Shown here: positions 1 through 7,345 of the stretch, in pieces
How the letters are laid out: each line of letters begins with the position of its first letter
Position numbering within the stretch: the stretch's first letter is position 1
Source of the DNA: CAYLNH01 sp964384625
GTDB taxonomy: Bacteria; Verrucomicrobiota; Lentisphaeria; JABSQK01
Assembly (NCBI GenBank): GCA_964384625.1
Contig: CAYLNH010000081.1
Location: 1-25,720, forward strand
Length of the DNA stretch: 25,720 nt
Reading direction: 5' to 3'
The notes under the pieces: model-generated
The model's input: only the letters and a program-made list of their open reading frames with translations
What the model was told of the DNA's origin: nothing
Databases searched by the model: none
Program-made: the position numbers and the translations under genes

Positions 1-197
1 TCCGAGGGGAAAGGCCGGCAGAATGCCGGCGCTCCGAGGGACAAGGCCGGCAGAATGCCGGCGCTCCGAGGGGAAAGGCCGGCAGAAGGCCGGCGCTCCG
101 AGGGGAAAGGCCGGCAGAATGCCGGCGCTCCGAGGGGAAAGGCCGGCAGAATGCCGGCGCTCCGAGGGACAAGGCCGGCAGAAGGCCGACGCTCCGA
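1..197. repeat. Six tandem 32-bp palindromic repeats
   Basis: Six head-to-tail units of exactly 32 bp start at 1, 33, 65, 97, 129 and 161, followed by a partial TCCGA at 193-197. Units differ at only a few positions (GGGAAA or GGACAA; AGAAT or AGAAG). Each unit contains GCCGGC, a 5-nt spacer and GCCGGC, so every unit can fold into a small hairpin. Read on the minus strand, each hairpin is followed by CTTTCCCC. The array lies directly downstream of the stop codon of the minus-strand operon, so it could end or stabilise that transcript (inference). The array begins at the window edge and may be longer. There are no unique spacers, so it is not a CRISPR. Confidence 0.95.
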
Positions 198-1358
198 TCA
201 CGGCAGCGCTGGGTTCTCGTGGAACACGGAGGCCGGGAACTGCTTGCCGGTTTCGGGATGGCGGATCGTGCGCTTGAGGACGAAGTCGAAGAGCAGCGGG
301 TTGTAGGCGTAGATCTCGTTCAGATGCCGGCGTTCTTCGCCGGTGATCATGCCGAGGCGCTGCAGTTTGCCGGTCCAGATCAGGCAGTTCACAGCGGGCA
401 GCGGGTAGTCGCTGCCGTTGACCAGTCGCGACTGCAGGTCCTCCCGCGCCAGCAGCGTGATCAGCGGTTTGGACAACCGGTTGATCTGGGTGATGGCGGA
501 AATGTCGGCGAATAGGAGGTCCTTGTATTGCGGGTCCTCGAGCAGGCGGATGGCCAGGTCGAAGTTCTTCGTCTTCCGGCCCGGGTGATCCAGGTCGCGG
601 CTCTTCCCGAGGCTGCCGGCATGCGCCATGATCACCTTGACGCCGTGGTCCAGGGGCCGGCGCAGCCGTAAGGGATTCCCCCACTCCTGAGCGGCTCCGG
701 CCTTCACCGCCAGTTCCTTGCCGGTATGCGTCAATAACGCCATCTGGTACTTGGCCATGCTCTGGTAGAACTCCTCGCAACGCGGGTCGGCGGGATCGAT
801 GCCCTGGGCGTTGGGTAGCCACTTCACGTAGCGCGCGCCCTGCTTCGCACACTTCGTCAACGCGGTAATCGCATCACGACGATATGGATGGACCGAGATG
901 AGCGGAACGAACACGTCCGGATGCGTTTGCGCCAGCCGCATCACATACTCGTTGGGCACATGGAACTCCGTGTCCTTGTGGTTGACCAGGCCGTCGGCGT
1001 TGTAGTTGCAGTCCAGCGCCAGGATGTGGTACTTGCCGCCGGCGCCGTGTTCAATCAGGGCCAGCAAACGCTCCAGGAACTGCTGATCGGCATTGTCCAG
1101 ATCATCAACCCCGGCCGAGCTCATGTAGATCCGGCCTTTCCATCGATGGATCGGATGGAGCCAACTGGTCATCCGCGGGTTGATCTCGGCGCCGGTACCG
1201 CCAACGCCGACCCCGAGAATATGCACATGATAGTCGCGCAGTCCGGCCCGGTCGACGTCGTCGCCGGCCCGGGCCGCCAGCGCCCCGGCGCCGGGGCTCA
1301 TCCCCTGCGCCATGTCGGCGGGGCGGTAGTCGAAGGCGCCGCCAAGTTGCCGTAGCAT
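198..1358 (-). CDS. Amidohydrolase-fold metal-dependent hydrolase
   Basis: This encodes a 386-residue protein with the layout of the amidohydrolase_2 TIM-barrel family. Seen in the sequence: the metal-binding HxH in DYHVH (H44, H46), a lysine in YVKWLPN (K179), histidines in LLTHTGKE (H211) and IMAHAGS (H246), and the aspartate of NGSDYP (D317). These are the positions expected for a metal-dependent hydrolase or decarboxylase. No signal peptide is evident, so it is probably cytoplasmic. The ATG at 1358 was chosen because GGAG lies 8 nt upstream; an in-frame TTG at 1397 would add 13 residues but has no ribosome-binding site. It is the last gene of the mevalonate operon, 66 bp after the HMG-CoA synthase stop. 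The substrate cannot be read from sequence, and a link to isoprenoid metabolism is only implied by position. Confidence 0.85.
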   Translation of the reverse strand: MLRQLGGAFDYRPADMAQGMSPGAGALAARAGDDVDRAGLRDYHVHILGVGVGGTGAEINPRMTSWLHPIHRWKGRIYMSSAGVDDLDNADQQFLERLLALIEHGAGGKYHILALDCNYNADGLVNHKDTEFHVPNEYVMRLAQTHPDVFVPLISVHPYRRDAITALTKCAKQGARYVKWLPNAQGIDPADPRCEEFYQSMAKYQMALLTHTGKELAVKAGAAQEWGNPLRLRRPLDHGVKVIMAHAGSLGKSRDLDHPGRKTKNFDLAIRLLEDPQYKDLLFADISAITQINRLSKPLITLLAREDLQSRLVNGSDYPLPAVNCLIWTGKLQRLGMITGEERRHLNEIYAYNPLLFDFVLKRTIRHPETGKQFPASVFHENPALP

Positions 1359-1424
1359 ACGGTCGGCTCCAATCCGTGAGACTGCCGCCGTCGGCAACGG
1401 CCGGCAGATATCGTTCAGGGTTGC

Positions 1425-2600
1425 TTACACCGACTCGTAGATCGGTTTGTGTCGCCGCAGCGCGGCGAGCCGGAAAGCGCCGGTGCGGTACTCAGTGGGG
1501 AAGTCGAAGTCGGACCCGTCTTCGGGCGCGCCGAACCGGTAGAACTCCTCATACTGCGACAGATCAACCCGGTGGCGGCCGTCCAGGAGGTGCTTGACGT
1601 TCGGCTCCAGTCCGTTCCGGTAACCGGGCTGCACCACCCCCGCATAGAACTCCGCCTGACAGCCGGAGCCGTAGCTGAAGAGCGCCAGTGCCTTACCGGT
1701 CAGCTCCTCCCGGCAGTTGGCCAGCGCCGATTGCAGTCCCAGGTGGACGGAAGCGGTGTAACTGTTGCCGACCTGACGGTTGTAGACCTGCGAGTCGTGG
1801 ACCAGCGTCAGGTTTTCCGGCGTCAGCAGGCCTTCGGCCTTGAGCAGTTTGCGGTGAGCGATTTCGGCCATCCGCGTAAACGGCATGTGGTAGCAGAAAC
1901 GGGCAAACTCAGACAGCTCCCGGCCGGTCTGTTCCTGGAAGTGTTCCCAGGAAGCCAGGAGTGCTTTGGTATAGACCCGGACCGAGAGCTTGCCGTCGAC
2001 CAGGGCTTCCTTGCGATAGTTCGGCCGCCAGAAATCCATAACGTCTTCGGCATAGAATCCGGCGACCGGATCGAGCGCGAGCATCTGCGGTTCGGCCGCG
2101 ACCACCATGGCAACGGCACAGGCGCCCTGGGTCGGTTCGCCGGCGGTGCCCAGACCGTACTTGGCGATGTCGGTACCGATGATCAGCGCTCTGGCCTGCG
2201 GCCGCTGGCGGATCAACGCAGCCGCCAACTGCAGGCCGCCGGTGGCGCCGTAGCAGGCCTGCTTGAACTCCAGACAGCGGCAGCGCGCGGGAAGGCCAAG
2301 CAGACCGTGGACATAAAGGCCGCCGGATTTCGCCTGGTCAACCCCGGTCTCCGTGCCGAAGACGAGGAATTCGATATTCTCTTTGCCGGTCCGGGCGAGG
2401 ACCTGGGCCGCGGCATTGGCGGCGAGGGTAACCGCGTCTTCCCCCGGCGGCGACACGGCCATCTTCTCCTGTCCCAGGCTTTGACGATAGTGGTCCTCAT
2501 CCAAGCCGCGCGCCGTCGCGAGGTCGCGCATTGCCACATAATAGCGCGAGGTGAAAAAGCTCATTGCCTCGATGCCGACCGCGATGCTCTGTTCGCCCAC
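1425..2600 (-). CDS. mvaS: Hydroxymethylglutaryl-CoA synthase
   Basis: HMG-CoA synthase condenses acetyl-CoA with acetoacetyl-CoA to give HMG-CoA, the committed entry to the mevalonate pathway. The 391-residue length fits the bacterial MvaS family (thiolase fold). The catalytic triad is visible: E84 in FGTETGVDQ, nucleophile C116 in EFKQACYGAT, and H238 in CYHMPFTRM. Two further family stretches are present: SGGLYVHGLLGLP after the glutamate and a Gly/Ser-rich SYGSG near residue 318. The start is a GTG at 2600, four bases after the stop of the isomerase gene, with GGAG 7 nt upstream inside the end of that gene, so translation is probably coupled. The enzyme is cytoplasmic. It is clearly part of one operon with the reductase and the type 2 isomerase. 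Confidence 0.95.
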   Translation of the reverse strand: MGEQSIAVGIEAMSFFTSRYYVAMRDLATARGLDEDHYRQSLGQEKMAVSPPGEDAVTLAANAAAQVLARTGKENIEFLVFGTETGVDQAKSGGLYVHGLLGLPARCRCLEFKQACYGATGGLQLAAALIRQRPQARALIIGTDIAKYGLGTAGEPTQGACAVAMVVAAEPQMLALDPVAGFYAEDVMDFWRPNYRKEALVDGKLSVRVYTKALLASWEHFQEQTGRELSEFARFCYHMPFTRMAEIAHRKLLKAEGLLTPENLTLVHDSQVYNRQVGNSYTASVHLGLQSALANCREELTGKALALFSYGSGCQAEFYAGVVQPGYRNGLEPNVKHLLDGRHRVDLSQYEEFYRFGAPEDGSDFDFPTEYRTGAFRLAALRRHKPIYESV

Positions 2601-2604
2601 CAGT

Positions 2605-3636
2605 CTACTCCAGAATCAGTTGTTCATTGCCACACATGTCGTCGATCGTCCGCGCGCCCAACAGGAACATTGCCGTCACAAACTCGCGCCGCAAGCGTTC
2701 GATCACGACGCCGACGGCAGCCGCGGATTCCATGGCCGGCTGCAGGAACGGTGCGGCCATGCCGCAGAGCCGGGCACCGAGAACGACGGCCTTGACCATG
2801 TCGATGCCGTGGCGCAAGCCGCCGGAGGCAAACAGGGTCGCGCGGTCACGATACGGCCGGAGCAGCCGCAATGCCGCGGGCGTCGGGATGCCCCAGTCCT
2901 GAAAGGCAAAGCCGAGATCGCCGGCATTGCCCCGCCGCCGGTTGCGCTGCTGCTCAACCCGGCTCCAGGAGGTGCCGCCGGCGCCGGCGACGTCGAGGTA
3001 GGCAAGGCCCTGTTCGAGTGCCAGTTCCGCGTCCGCCGGGGAAATCCCGCAGCCGACTTCCTTGAGTACCACCGGTTGCGGCAGGTCGGCGGCGACGGCG
3101 CCGATGCGGGCGGCCAGCCCGCTGAAATTGCCGTCGCCCTCGGCCTGGATCGCTTCCTGCAGCGGGTTCAGATGCAGGTACAAGGCGTCCGCCGCGACGC
3201 AGTCAACGGCGTCGCGGCATTCGTCGAGACCGAAGCCGCAATTGAGTTGGACGGCGCCGAGGTTGGCGAAAAGCAGGCAGTCCGGGGCATAGCGGCGGAT
3301 ATCGAAACTGCGGCGGGCGGCGGCGGCGGCAAACATAACGCGCTGCGAGCCGACGCCCATGGCCACCCCGGCAGCTTGCGCGGCAATCGCCAGGTTGCGG
3401 TTGATGGTCGCCGCGACGTCGTCGTCACCGCCGGTCATGGGAGAGATCAGCAAGGGGAATGACAGGCGTTTGCCCATCAGTTCGACAGCCGGATCAACCG
3501 CCTGAATATCCAGTTCCGGCAGGGCGCGGTGGGTCAGGCGGACATCATCGAAGTAGTACTTGCGGCGGTCGCTGTCGGCGTCTTCGCGGATGATATCGAT
3601 GTGTTCCTGCTTCCGGCCGTTGATCGAATCACTCAT
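2605..3636 (-). CDS. fni: Type 2 isopentenyl-diphosphate delta-isomerase
   Basis: Interconverts isopentenyl and dimethylallyl diphosphate using reduced FMN; cytoplasmic. The 343-residue protein shows the type 2 signature set: RKQEHIDI at residues 8-15, PLLISPMTGG at 61-70, MGVGSQR at 93-99, a LHLNPLQEAIQAEGD segment that supplies the conserved His, Gln and Glu for substrate and magnesium, KEVGCGIS, GGTSWSRVE, and a C-terminal ASGGLRHG phosphate-binding loop. It is unrelated to the Nudix type 1 isomerase. The ATG at 3636 overlaps the last 8 bp of the HMG-CoA reductase gene, and the next gene starts 4 bp after its stop, so it sits in the middle of a coupled operon. Length and motifs are normal and nothing suggests loss of function. 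Confidence 0.95.
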   Translation of the reverse strand: MSDSINGRKQEHIDIIREDADSDRRKYYFDDVRLTHRALPELDIQAVDPAVELMGKRLSFPLLISPMTGGDDDVAATINRNLAIAAQAAGVAMGVGSQRVMFAAAAARRSFDIRRYAPDCLLFANLGAVQLNCGFGLDECRDAVDCVAADALYLHLNPLQEAIQAEGDGNFSGLAARIGAVAADLPQPVVLKEVGCGISPADAELALEQGLAYLDVAGAGGTSWSRVEQQRNRRRGNAGDLGFAFQDWGIPTPAALRLLRPYRDRATLFASGGLRHGIDMVKAVVLGARLCGMAAPFLQPAMESAAAVGVVIERLRREFVTAMFLLGARTIDDMCGNEQLILE

Positions 3637-4684
3637 CCGCCGGGCGCTCCAGGTTTTCGTGGGCCTGCATCAGTTCGCCGGGATTCGTCTGGGCCGCCAG
3701 CAGGGAAAGTTCGCCGCAAAGCACCGTGGCGCCGGCGATCGCCGCCAGCCGCCGGGCGTTGACCCCCGGTTCGGCTTCACCGCTGCAGCCGAGCAGCTCG
3801 AGGTGCTCCCGGACGAAATCGTGGTCCTTGCCGCTGCCGACGGTGCCGACAATGATGTTGGGCAGGTCACAGGCGAAGTACAATTCGTCGCCGTCGCCGT
3901 CGGCAACAACAATCCCCTGCGAGCCTTCAACGATATTGGCGGCGTCCTGGCCGGTGGCCAGATAGAGGGCCAGCAGCATGTTGGCGAAGTGCGCGTTGGC
4001 ACTGCGCAGGCTGCCGGCCAACGTGGAGCCGATCAGGTTCTTCTTGACGTTGAGCGCGGCGATCTCTTCGGGGGTCGTCTTGAGGAAGCGCTTGCACAGC
4101 TTGGCCGGGATGCGGGTCTCGGCAATGACGTGTTTGCCGCGGCCGAGGATGCCGTTGACCGCCGACACTTTCTTGTCCGTACAGTAATTGCCGGAGACGG
4201 AGACGTAGTCGAGATCGGGAAAATTCGCGGCGATCCACTGCAGCACGGCGTCGGCCGCGAGGGTCACCATATTGTGTCCGGCGGCGTCGCCCGTGCTCAT
4301 CTCCAGCCGCAGGAAGACGAGGTTCGCGGCAATCTGGTGGTTGACGTCGAGCAGTCTGGCGTACCGGCTTGTCGCCTCGGCCGCCGCCGCCAGGTCCTGC
4401 TTGTGCTGCTCCAGGGCGCGGGCGAACTCGACGGCGACCGCGGCACTCGGGGCTTCCACGACGACGGACCGGGTCATACGGTCGTCCGCGATGGTGACGG
4501 CGATGCCGCCGGCCCTGGCGGTCACTGCGGCGCCGCGCTCGACACTCGGCCAGAGCGGCGTTTCGAACGTCGCCAGCGGCACGCGGACCTTGGCGCGGCA
4601 GACGGGGCCGGTAAGGGCCAGCGGGCCCACCACCCGGAATGGAATCGGCACGCGGCCGTCCGGTTCTATGCGTGACCTAGCCAT
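3629..4684 (-). CDS. mvaA: HMG-CoA reductase, class I-like
   Basis: Reduces HMG-CoA to mevalonate with NAD(P)H. The 351-residue protein is a bare soluble catalytic domain without membrane segments. Catalytic residues align with the class I (archaeal/eukaryotic) pattern: E41 in PLATFETPLW, K171 in SGNYCTDKK, D247 in GQDAA, and H342 near the C-terminus in LMQAHENLER, where human HMGR has its catalytic His. The dinucleotide-binding STGDAAGHNM at 130-139 is also class I-like. The EPSVVAAA-type motif of class II enzymes is absent. The ATG at 4684 lies inside the 3' end of the GreA-fusion gene (19-bp overlap) and its stop overlaps the isomerase start by 8 bp, implying coupled translation. The symbol is given in the generic sense; some databases would use hmgA. 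Confidence 0.92.
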   Translation of the reverse strand: MARSRIEPDGRVPIPFRVVGPLALTGPVCRAKVRVPLATFETPLWPSVERGAAVTARAGGIAVTIADDRMTRSVVVEAPSAAVAVEFARALEQHKQDLAAAAEATSRYARLLDVNHQIAANLVFLRLEMSTGDAAGHNMVTLAADAVLQWIAANFPDLDYVSVSGNYCTDKKVSAVNGILGRGKHVIAETRIPAKLCKRFLKTTPEEIAALNVKKNLIGSTLAGSLRSANAHFANMLLALYLATGQDAANIVEGSQGIVVADGDGDELYFACDLPNIIVGTVGSGKDHDFVREHLELLGCSGEAEPGVNARRLAAIAGATVLCGELSLLAAQTNPGELMQAHENLERPADE

Positions 4685-6768
4685 GATTTGATGTCAGCGG
4701 GCAGTTCGTTGACCGCAACGATTTCGGCTTCCTTACCTTGCGGCATTTGGACGACGGTTCCGACTTCCCGGCCCACGAGAGCTTTGCCGAGGGGGGTATC
4801 GTAGGAGATGATCCGGCGCTCCGGATCACTGTCCCAGAGGCCGAGCACATGGTAGACCTCGGACTCACCTTCAACCGAGAGTTCGACGGAGACGCCGGGC
4901 ATGACCGTATTGCTGATCTCGACATCGGAGAAGTCGGTCGGTTGGATTTCAACCAGGTCCGCCTCCAGCTCTTCCCGGCGCGCCAGCAACAGGCGCTGTT
5001 CGTCTTTCGCCGCCTTGTATTCGAAGTTCTCACGCAGGTCGCCGTAGCTCCGGGCCTGTGAGATCGCCGCGCTGTTGGCGGGGATCTTCTTGCTGATGAT
5101 ATCCTGGAGTTCCTCGCGGCGGGCGTCCACACTGCGGAACGAACTGCGCTTGGGCATTTCGCGCGTGGCGGGTTCGTCCCGGCGGCGTTCCTCAACGTAC
5201 TTCTTGGCATTGGGATAGATACGGCAGATCTTGACCAGGAGGACCTTCTGGTCGTTCAGGTCGAGCGCCGTGCCGCCGCGAACGTTGCGCACGAAGGATT
5301 CGATGCCCTCGGGTTTGCCGTTGTCCATCAGGGCGCTCTGGAAATCCTCGTCATTCAACAGCAGGCCGTGCAGCAGTTTGCGGCCGCGGATAAACTCGCC
5401 CTTGGCCTCCTGGCCCAACGCGTCCAGCACGAGCCGCGGATTGGCCAGCAGCGGCGCCGCTTCCGGGACCTCCTTGCGCCAGAGCCAGACGACCACGTCC
5501 GAACGGGCTTTGTGGTCGCGAAGCTTGCGCAGACAAACCTGGCTGATCTCGTCCAGGGGAACATCGAACTCCGCCAGCAGGGCTTCGGCGGCGGGCCAGT
5601 ACTTCAGGGGCAACTCGGTCATCACCTCCAGGAACCACTCCTTGCCGCGAACCCGCCAGCAGACCTGGAACCAGTGGTCGATCATCTTCGATTTCATGCC
5701 GATGACGACGTCCACGAAGCCCTCATTCATCGCGACCGCGTCCTGCGGCAGTTGCTCCAGCAGCTTGAGCAGGTGTTCATCGTTCCGCGGCGCCAGTTTC
5801 CACATCTGCGACAGGGTCTCGCCGTAGTCCTGGGCAAAATGCGGCTTCGGGCCGGAGAACTTATAGAGCCGGAGATAATGCGGCACATGCGCCGCGGTCA
5901 GCTTGATCTTCTTCACCTTGGCCAATTCGAGCTTCAGCTCGTGCAGGCTGCGCGCGTTTTCCCAGGTGATCTCTTCCAGCGCCGCGCCGGTGGGGTTGGT
6001 CACGGTCTGCTTCGGCGACTTCTTCTTGGTCTTCGGCTTGCGATCACGCCAACTGATGAATTCGCGCGGCCCCAGAAACTTCGGCACCAGCAGTTTCTCA
6101 ACCACCAGACGCGTACTTACCAGCGGCGGACTGAAACTGTCCGCGACCTGCCGGTCGAACTCGTCGGGAGCCGTCTCCCGGTCAAAGCTGCCGTTGCCCT
6201 GCAGAAACTCGTCGACCAGACTGCCGGGGACAACGAAATTCAGGTTCTCCAAAGACTGCTGCAGCGTGAAACTCTGACGCGAATTGAAGGTGAACTGGAT
6301 GTTCCCGGTCAAGGCGTCAATCTCGTCAATCACGCCGAAGTTGTAGGAATCGTGCCACACCTTCAACCCCTGCGCCAACAACGCAAACATCTCAAAGCGC
6401 TCGACAACCGCGCGAATGTCAACGCGTTCGTTGTTGACGCCCATGGCGCGGATCATCCCGGCCGGATCGGCGTATTCCTGATATTGTTCGCGACTGAGCG
6501 CCGCAAGCACATCGCGCACCAGCAGCAGCTCGAACCCGCGCTTCGCCAGCTCAACGGCCAGAGTCGACAACTGCTCGTCGGCAGCCGCCTTCTTCGGGTC
6601 GTCAATGACCATCTCCAGGTTCTGTTTCAACGTCTCGCCGGCGGCATCGTCCAGTACGGGCGCGGCGGTTACGGTCTCAATAATCTGGCTGATCGCCGGG
6701 CGATCGCCGTCGGCAGCTTTGATCAGCAGCTCCTCCAGAACTGCTGCCGGCGCTTGGCTATCGGACAT
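4666..6768 (-). CDS. greA: GreA transcript-cleavage factor with long N-terminal extension
   Basis: A 700-residue protein whose last 159 residues (about 542-700) are a full GreA module. The coiled-coil tip ARSYGDLRENFEYKAAKDEQ carries the acidic pair D577 and E580 that positions magnesium for cleavage of backtracked RNA in RNA polymerase. The C-terminal globular part has SYDTPLGKALVGREVGT. Ordinary GreA is about 158 residues. The first 540 residues are mostly predicted-helical and repeat-like; an insert at about 136-180 (VWHDSYNFGVIDEID...) resembles a small beta-barrel with a WGxG-like start. I believe long GreA proteins of this kind occur elsewhere in PVC bacteria, but the role of the extension is unknown to me. 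The ATG at 6768 has GAGG 10 nt upstream. It is the first gene of the mevalonate operon, overlapping the reductase by 19 bp. Confidence 0.88.
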   Translation of the reverse strand: MSDSQAPAAVLEELLIKAADGDRPAISQIIETVTAAPVLDDAAGETLKQNLEMVIDDPKKAAADEQLSTLAVELAKRGFELLLVRDVLAALSREQYQEYADPAGMIRAMGVNNERVDIRAVVERFEMFALLAQGLKVWHDSYNFGVIDEIDALTGNIQFTFNSRQSFTLQQSLENLNFVVPGSLVDEFLQGNGSFDRETAPDEFDRQVADSFSPPLVSTRLVVEKLLVPKFLGPREFISWRDRKPKTKKKSPKQTVTNPTGAALEEITWENARSLHELKLELAKVKKIKLTAAHVPHYLRLYKFSGPKPHFAQDYGETLSQMWKLAPRNDEHLLKLLEQLPQDAVAMNEGFVDVVIGMKSKMIDHWFQVCWRVRGKEWFLEVMTELPLKYWPAAEALLAEFDVPLDEISQVCLRKLRDHKARSDVVVWLWRKEVPEAAPLLANPRLVLDALGQEAKGEFIRGRKLLHGLLLNDEDFQSALMDNGKPEGIESFVRNVRGGTALDLNDQKVLLVKICRIYPNAKKYVEERRRDEPATREMPKRSSFRSVDARREELQDIISKKIPANSAAISQARSYGDLRENFEYKAAKDEQRLLLARREELEADLVEIQPTDFSDVEISNTVMPGVSVELSVEGESEVYHVLGLWDSDPERRIISYDTPLGKALVGREVGTVVQMPQGKEAEIVAVNELPADIKSWLGHA

Positions 6769-6861
6769 TGGCTGGGTACCTCAGTGTTTTCAGGGTCAAA
6801 GAGCAAGCGAAACCGATCGGAAAAGCGTCGCAACTGCGCCGCCCGCCGTCCGGGGTCAACA

Positions 6862-6889
6862 ATGATACCACCATTCCGCTTGAACACAA
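6862..6889 (-). promoter_or_regulatory. Possible proximal promoter of the greA-mevalonate operon
   Basis: On the minus strand TTGTGT (6884-6889) is followed, after 16 bp, by TATCAT (6862-6867), a 5/6 match to the -10 consensus with a poor -35 box. It would start transcription near 6855, about 90 bp before the GreA start and downstream of the terminator at 7081-7113. It is a candidate only. Confidence 0.3.
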
Positions 6890-7080
6890 CCGACTTGGCC
6901 GGGGTTCGGAGACAGGCCGGGATCGACACGGAGAATCTCGTCTTGTTGCCGGCTGCATCCAACGCGAAACCTGCCCCGAGGCGCCTGAAGCTTAATCTCG
7001 ATGCTGCCGGTTTCCCGCCGGGTGAAGCTGAGCACTCGCCCGCAAGTCCGTTCGTGCTGTGCCCCATGCAGAAACGGCAC

Positions 7081-7113
7081 AAAAAAAGCCCGGCGGGTAA
7101 ATCCGCGCCGGGC
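7081..7113 (-). terminator. Intrinsic terminator or attenuator, minus direction
   Basis: A perfect 8-bp stem, GCCCGGCG (7088-7095) with CGCCGGGC (7106-7113), encloses a 10-nt loop. On the minus strand it is followed at once by seven T residues (7087-7081). It is a canonical Rho-independent terminator acting on leftward transcription. There is no T run on the plus side, so it is directional. No minus-strand gene lies between it and the divergent plus-strand gene, which makes an attenuator for the greA operon or the end of a tiny RNA the likely explanations. Confidence 0.85.
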
Positions 7114-7131
7114 GCCTTCGGGGGGATGTTG

Positions 7132-7149
7132 TGCAATGAAAGTATTGCA
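7132..7149. promoter_or_regulatory. Operator-like palindrome TGCAAT-N6-ATTGCA
   Basis: A perfect inverted repeat with 6-bp arms and a 6-bp spacer covers the -10 box (7141-7146) and the expected start point of the leftward promoter. A symmetrical site in that place is typical of a repressor operator. The binding protein is not known; the neighbouring GntR-LacI regulator is one candidate. Confidence 0.5.
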
Positions 7150-7169
7150 TCATTGGCCTTTCGTGTCAA
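7141..7169 (-). promoter_or_regulatory. Sigma-70-type promoter, leftward
   Basis: On the minus strand there is a perfect -35 TTGACA (7169-7164), an exact 17-bp spacer, and -10 AATACT (7146-7141, 4/6). The predicted start is near 7134. The first thing downstream is the terminator at 7113-7081, then the GreA fusion gene 366 bp away. Confidence 0.6.
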
Positions 7170-7260
7170 GCCATTCTCCGGAAATCCCCCCGAGATGCTC
7201 ATAAATACTTCACAATCAACCCATTGCATTTTGAAAAAGTTTGCCGGAATAATTTTAAAA

Positions 7261-7289
7261 TTATGATTGCTAATGATGGAACCTATAAT
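7261..7289 (+). promoter_or_regulatory. Possible promoter of the first GntR-LacI regulator
   Basis: A consensus -10 TATAAT (7284-7289) lies in an AT-rich tract. The -35 at 17 bp spacing, TTATGA (7261-7266), matches only three positions. Transcription would begin near 7296, about 50 bp before the regulator ATG. An imperfect dyad, TACTA and TAGTA with a 12-bp spacer, lies just downstream and could be an autoregulatory site. Confidence 0.4.
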
Positions 7290-7345
7290 ACTAAAGATTG
7301 GTCTATAGTAAAGAACGGTAGATCACGGAGAATTGCGGGGTTCGT

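Larger units (their letters stand above)
6769..7345. other. Divergent intergenic control region
   Basis: This stretch of 577 bp lies between the minus-strand operon and the plus-strand regulator. It holds a minus-strand promoter (7141-7169), a palindrome over it (7132-7149), an intrinsic terminator pointing the same way (7081-7113), a weaker second promoter candidate (6862-6889), and an AT-rich stretch (7200-7320) with a TATAAT facing the regulator. Two overlapping minus-strand frames (6856-7080 and 6723-7229) are open but have no recognisable domain. The longer one reads through the terminator and into the GreA gene. I do not call them genes. Confidence 0.7.

Noticed and set aside
1..197. 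CRISPR array
   Set aside because: The repeats are directly adjacent with no unique spacers, and no cas genes are present.
23..306. Short plus-strand frames encoding MPALRG-type repeats
   Set aside because: They are translations of the 32-bp tandem repeat, open in several frames only because the unit lacks stops.
6723..7229. A 168-codon minus-strand gene before greA
   Set aside because: It would span the intrinsic terminator and the promoter -10 region and overlap the GreA start by 46 bp; no domain was recognised.
5368..7266. Plus-strand 632-codon frame opposite the GreA fusion gene
   Set aside because: It runs antisense through the GreA gene and across the terminator and promoter region, with Gln/Leu/Arg-rich shadow composition.
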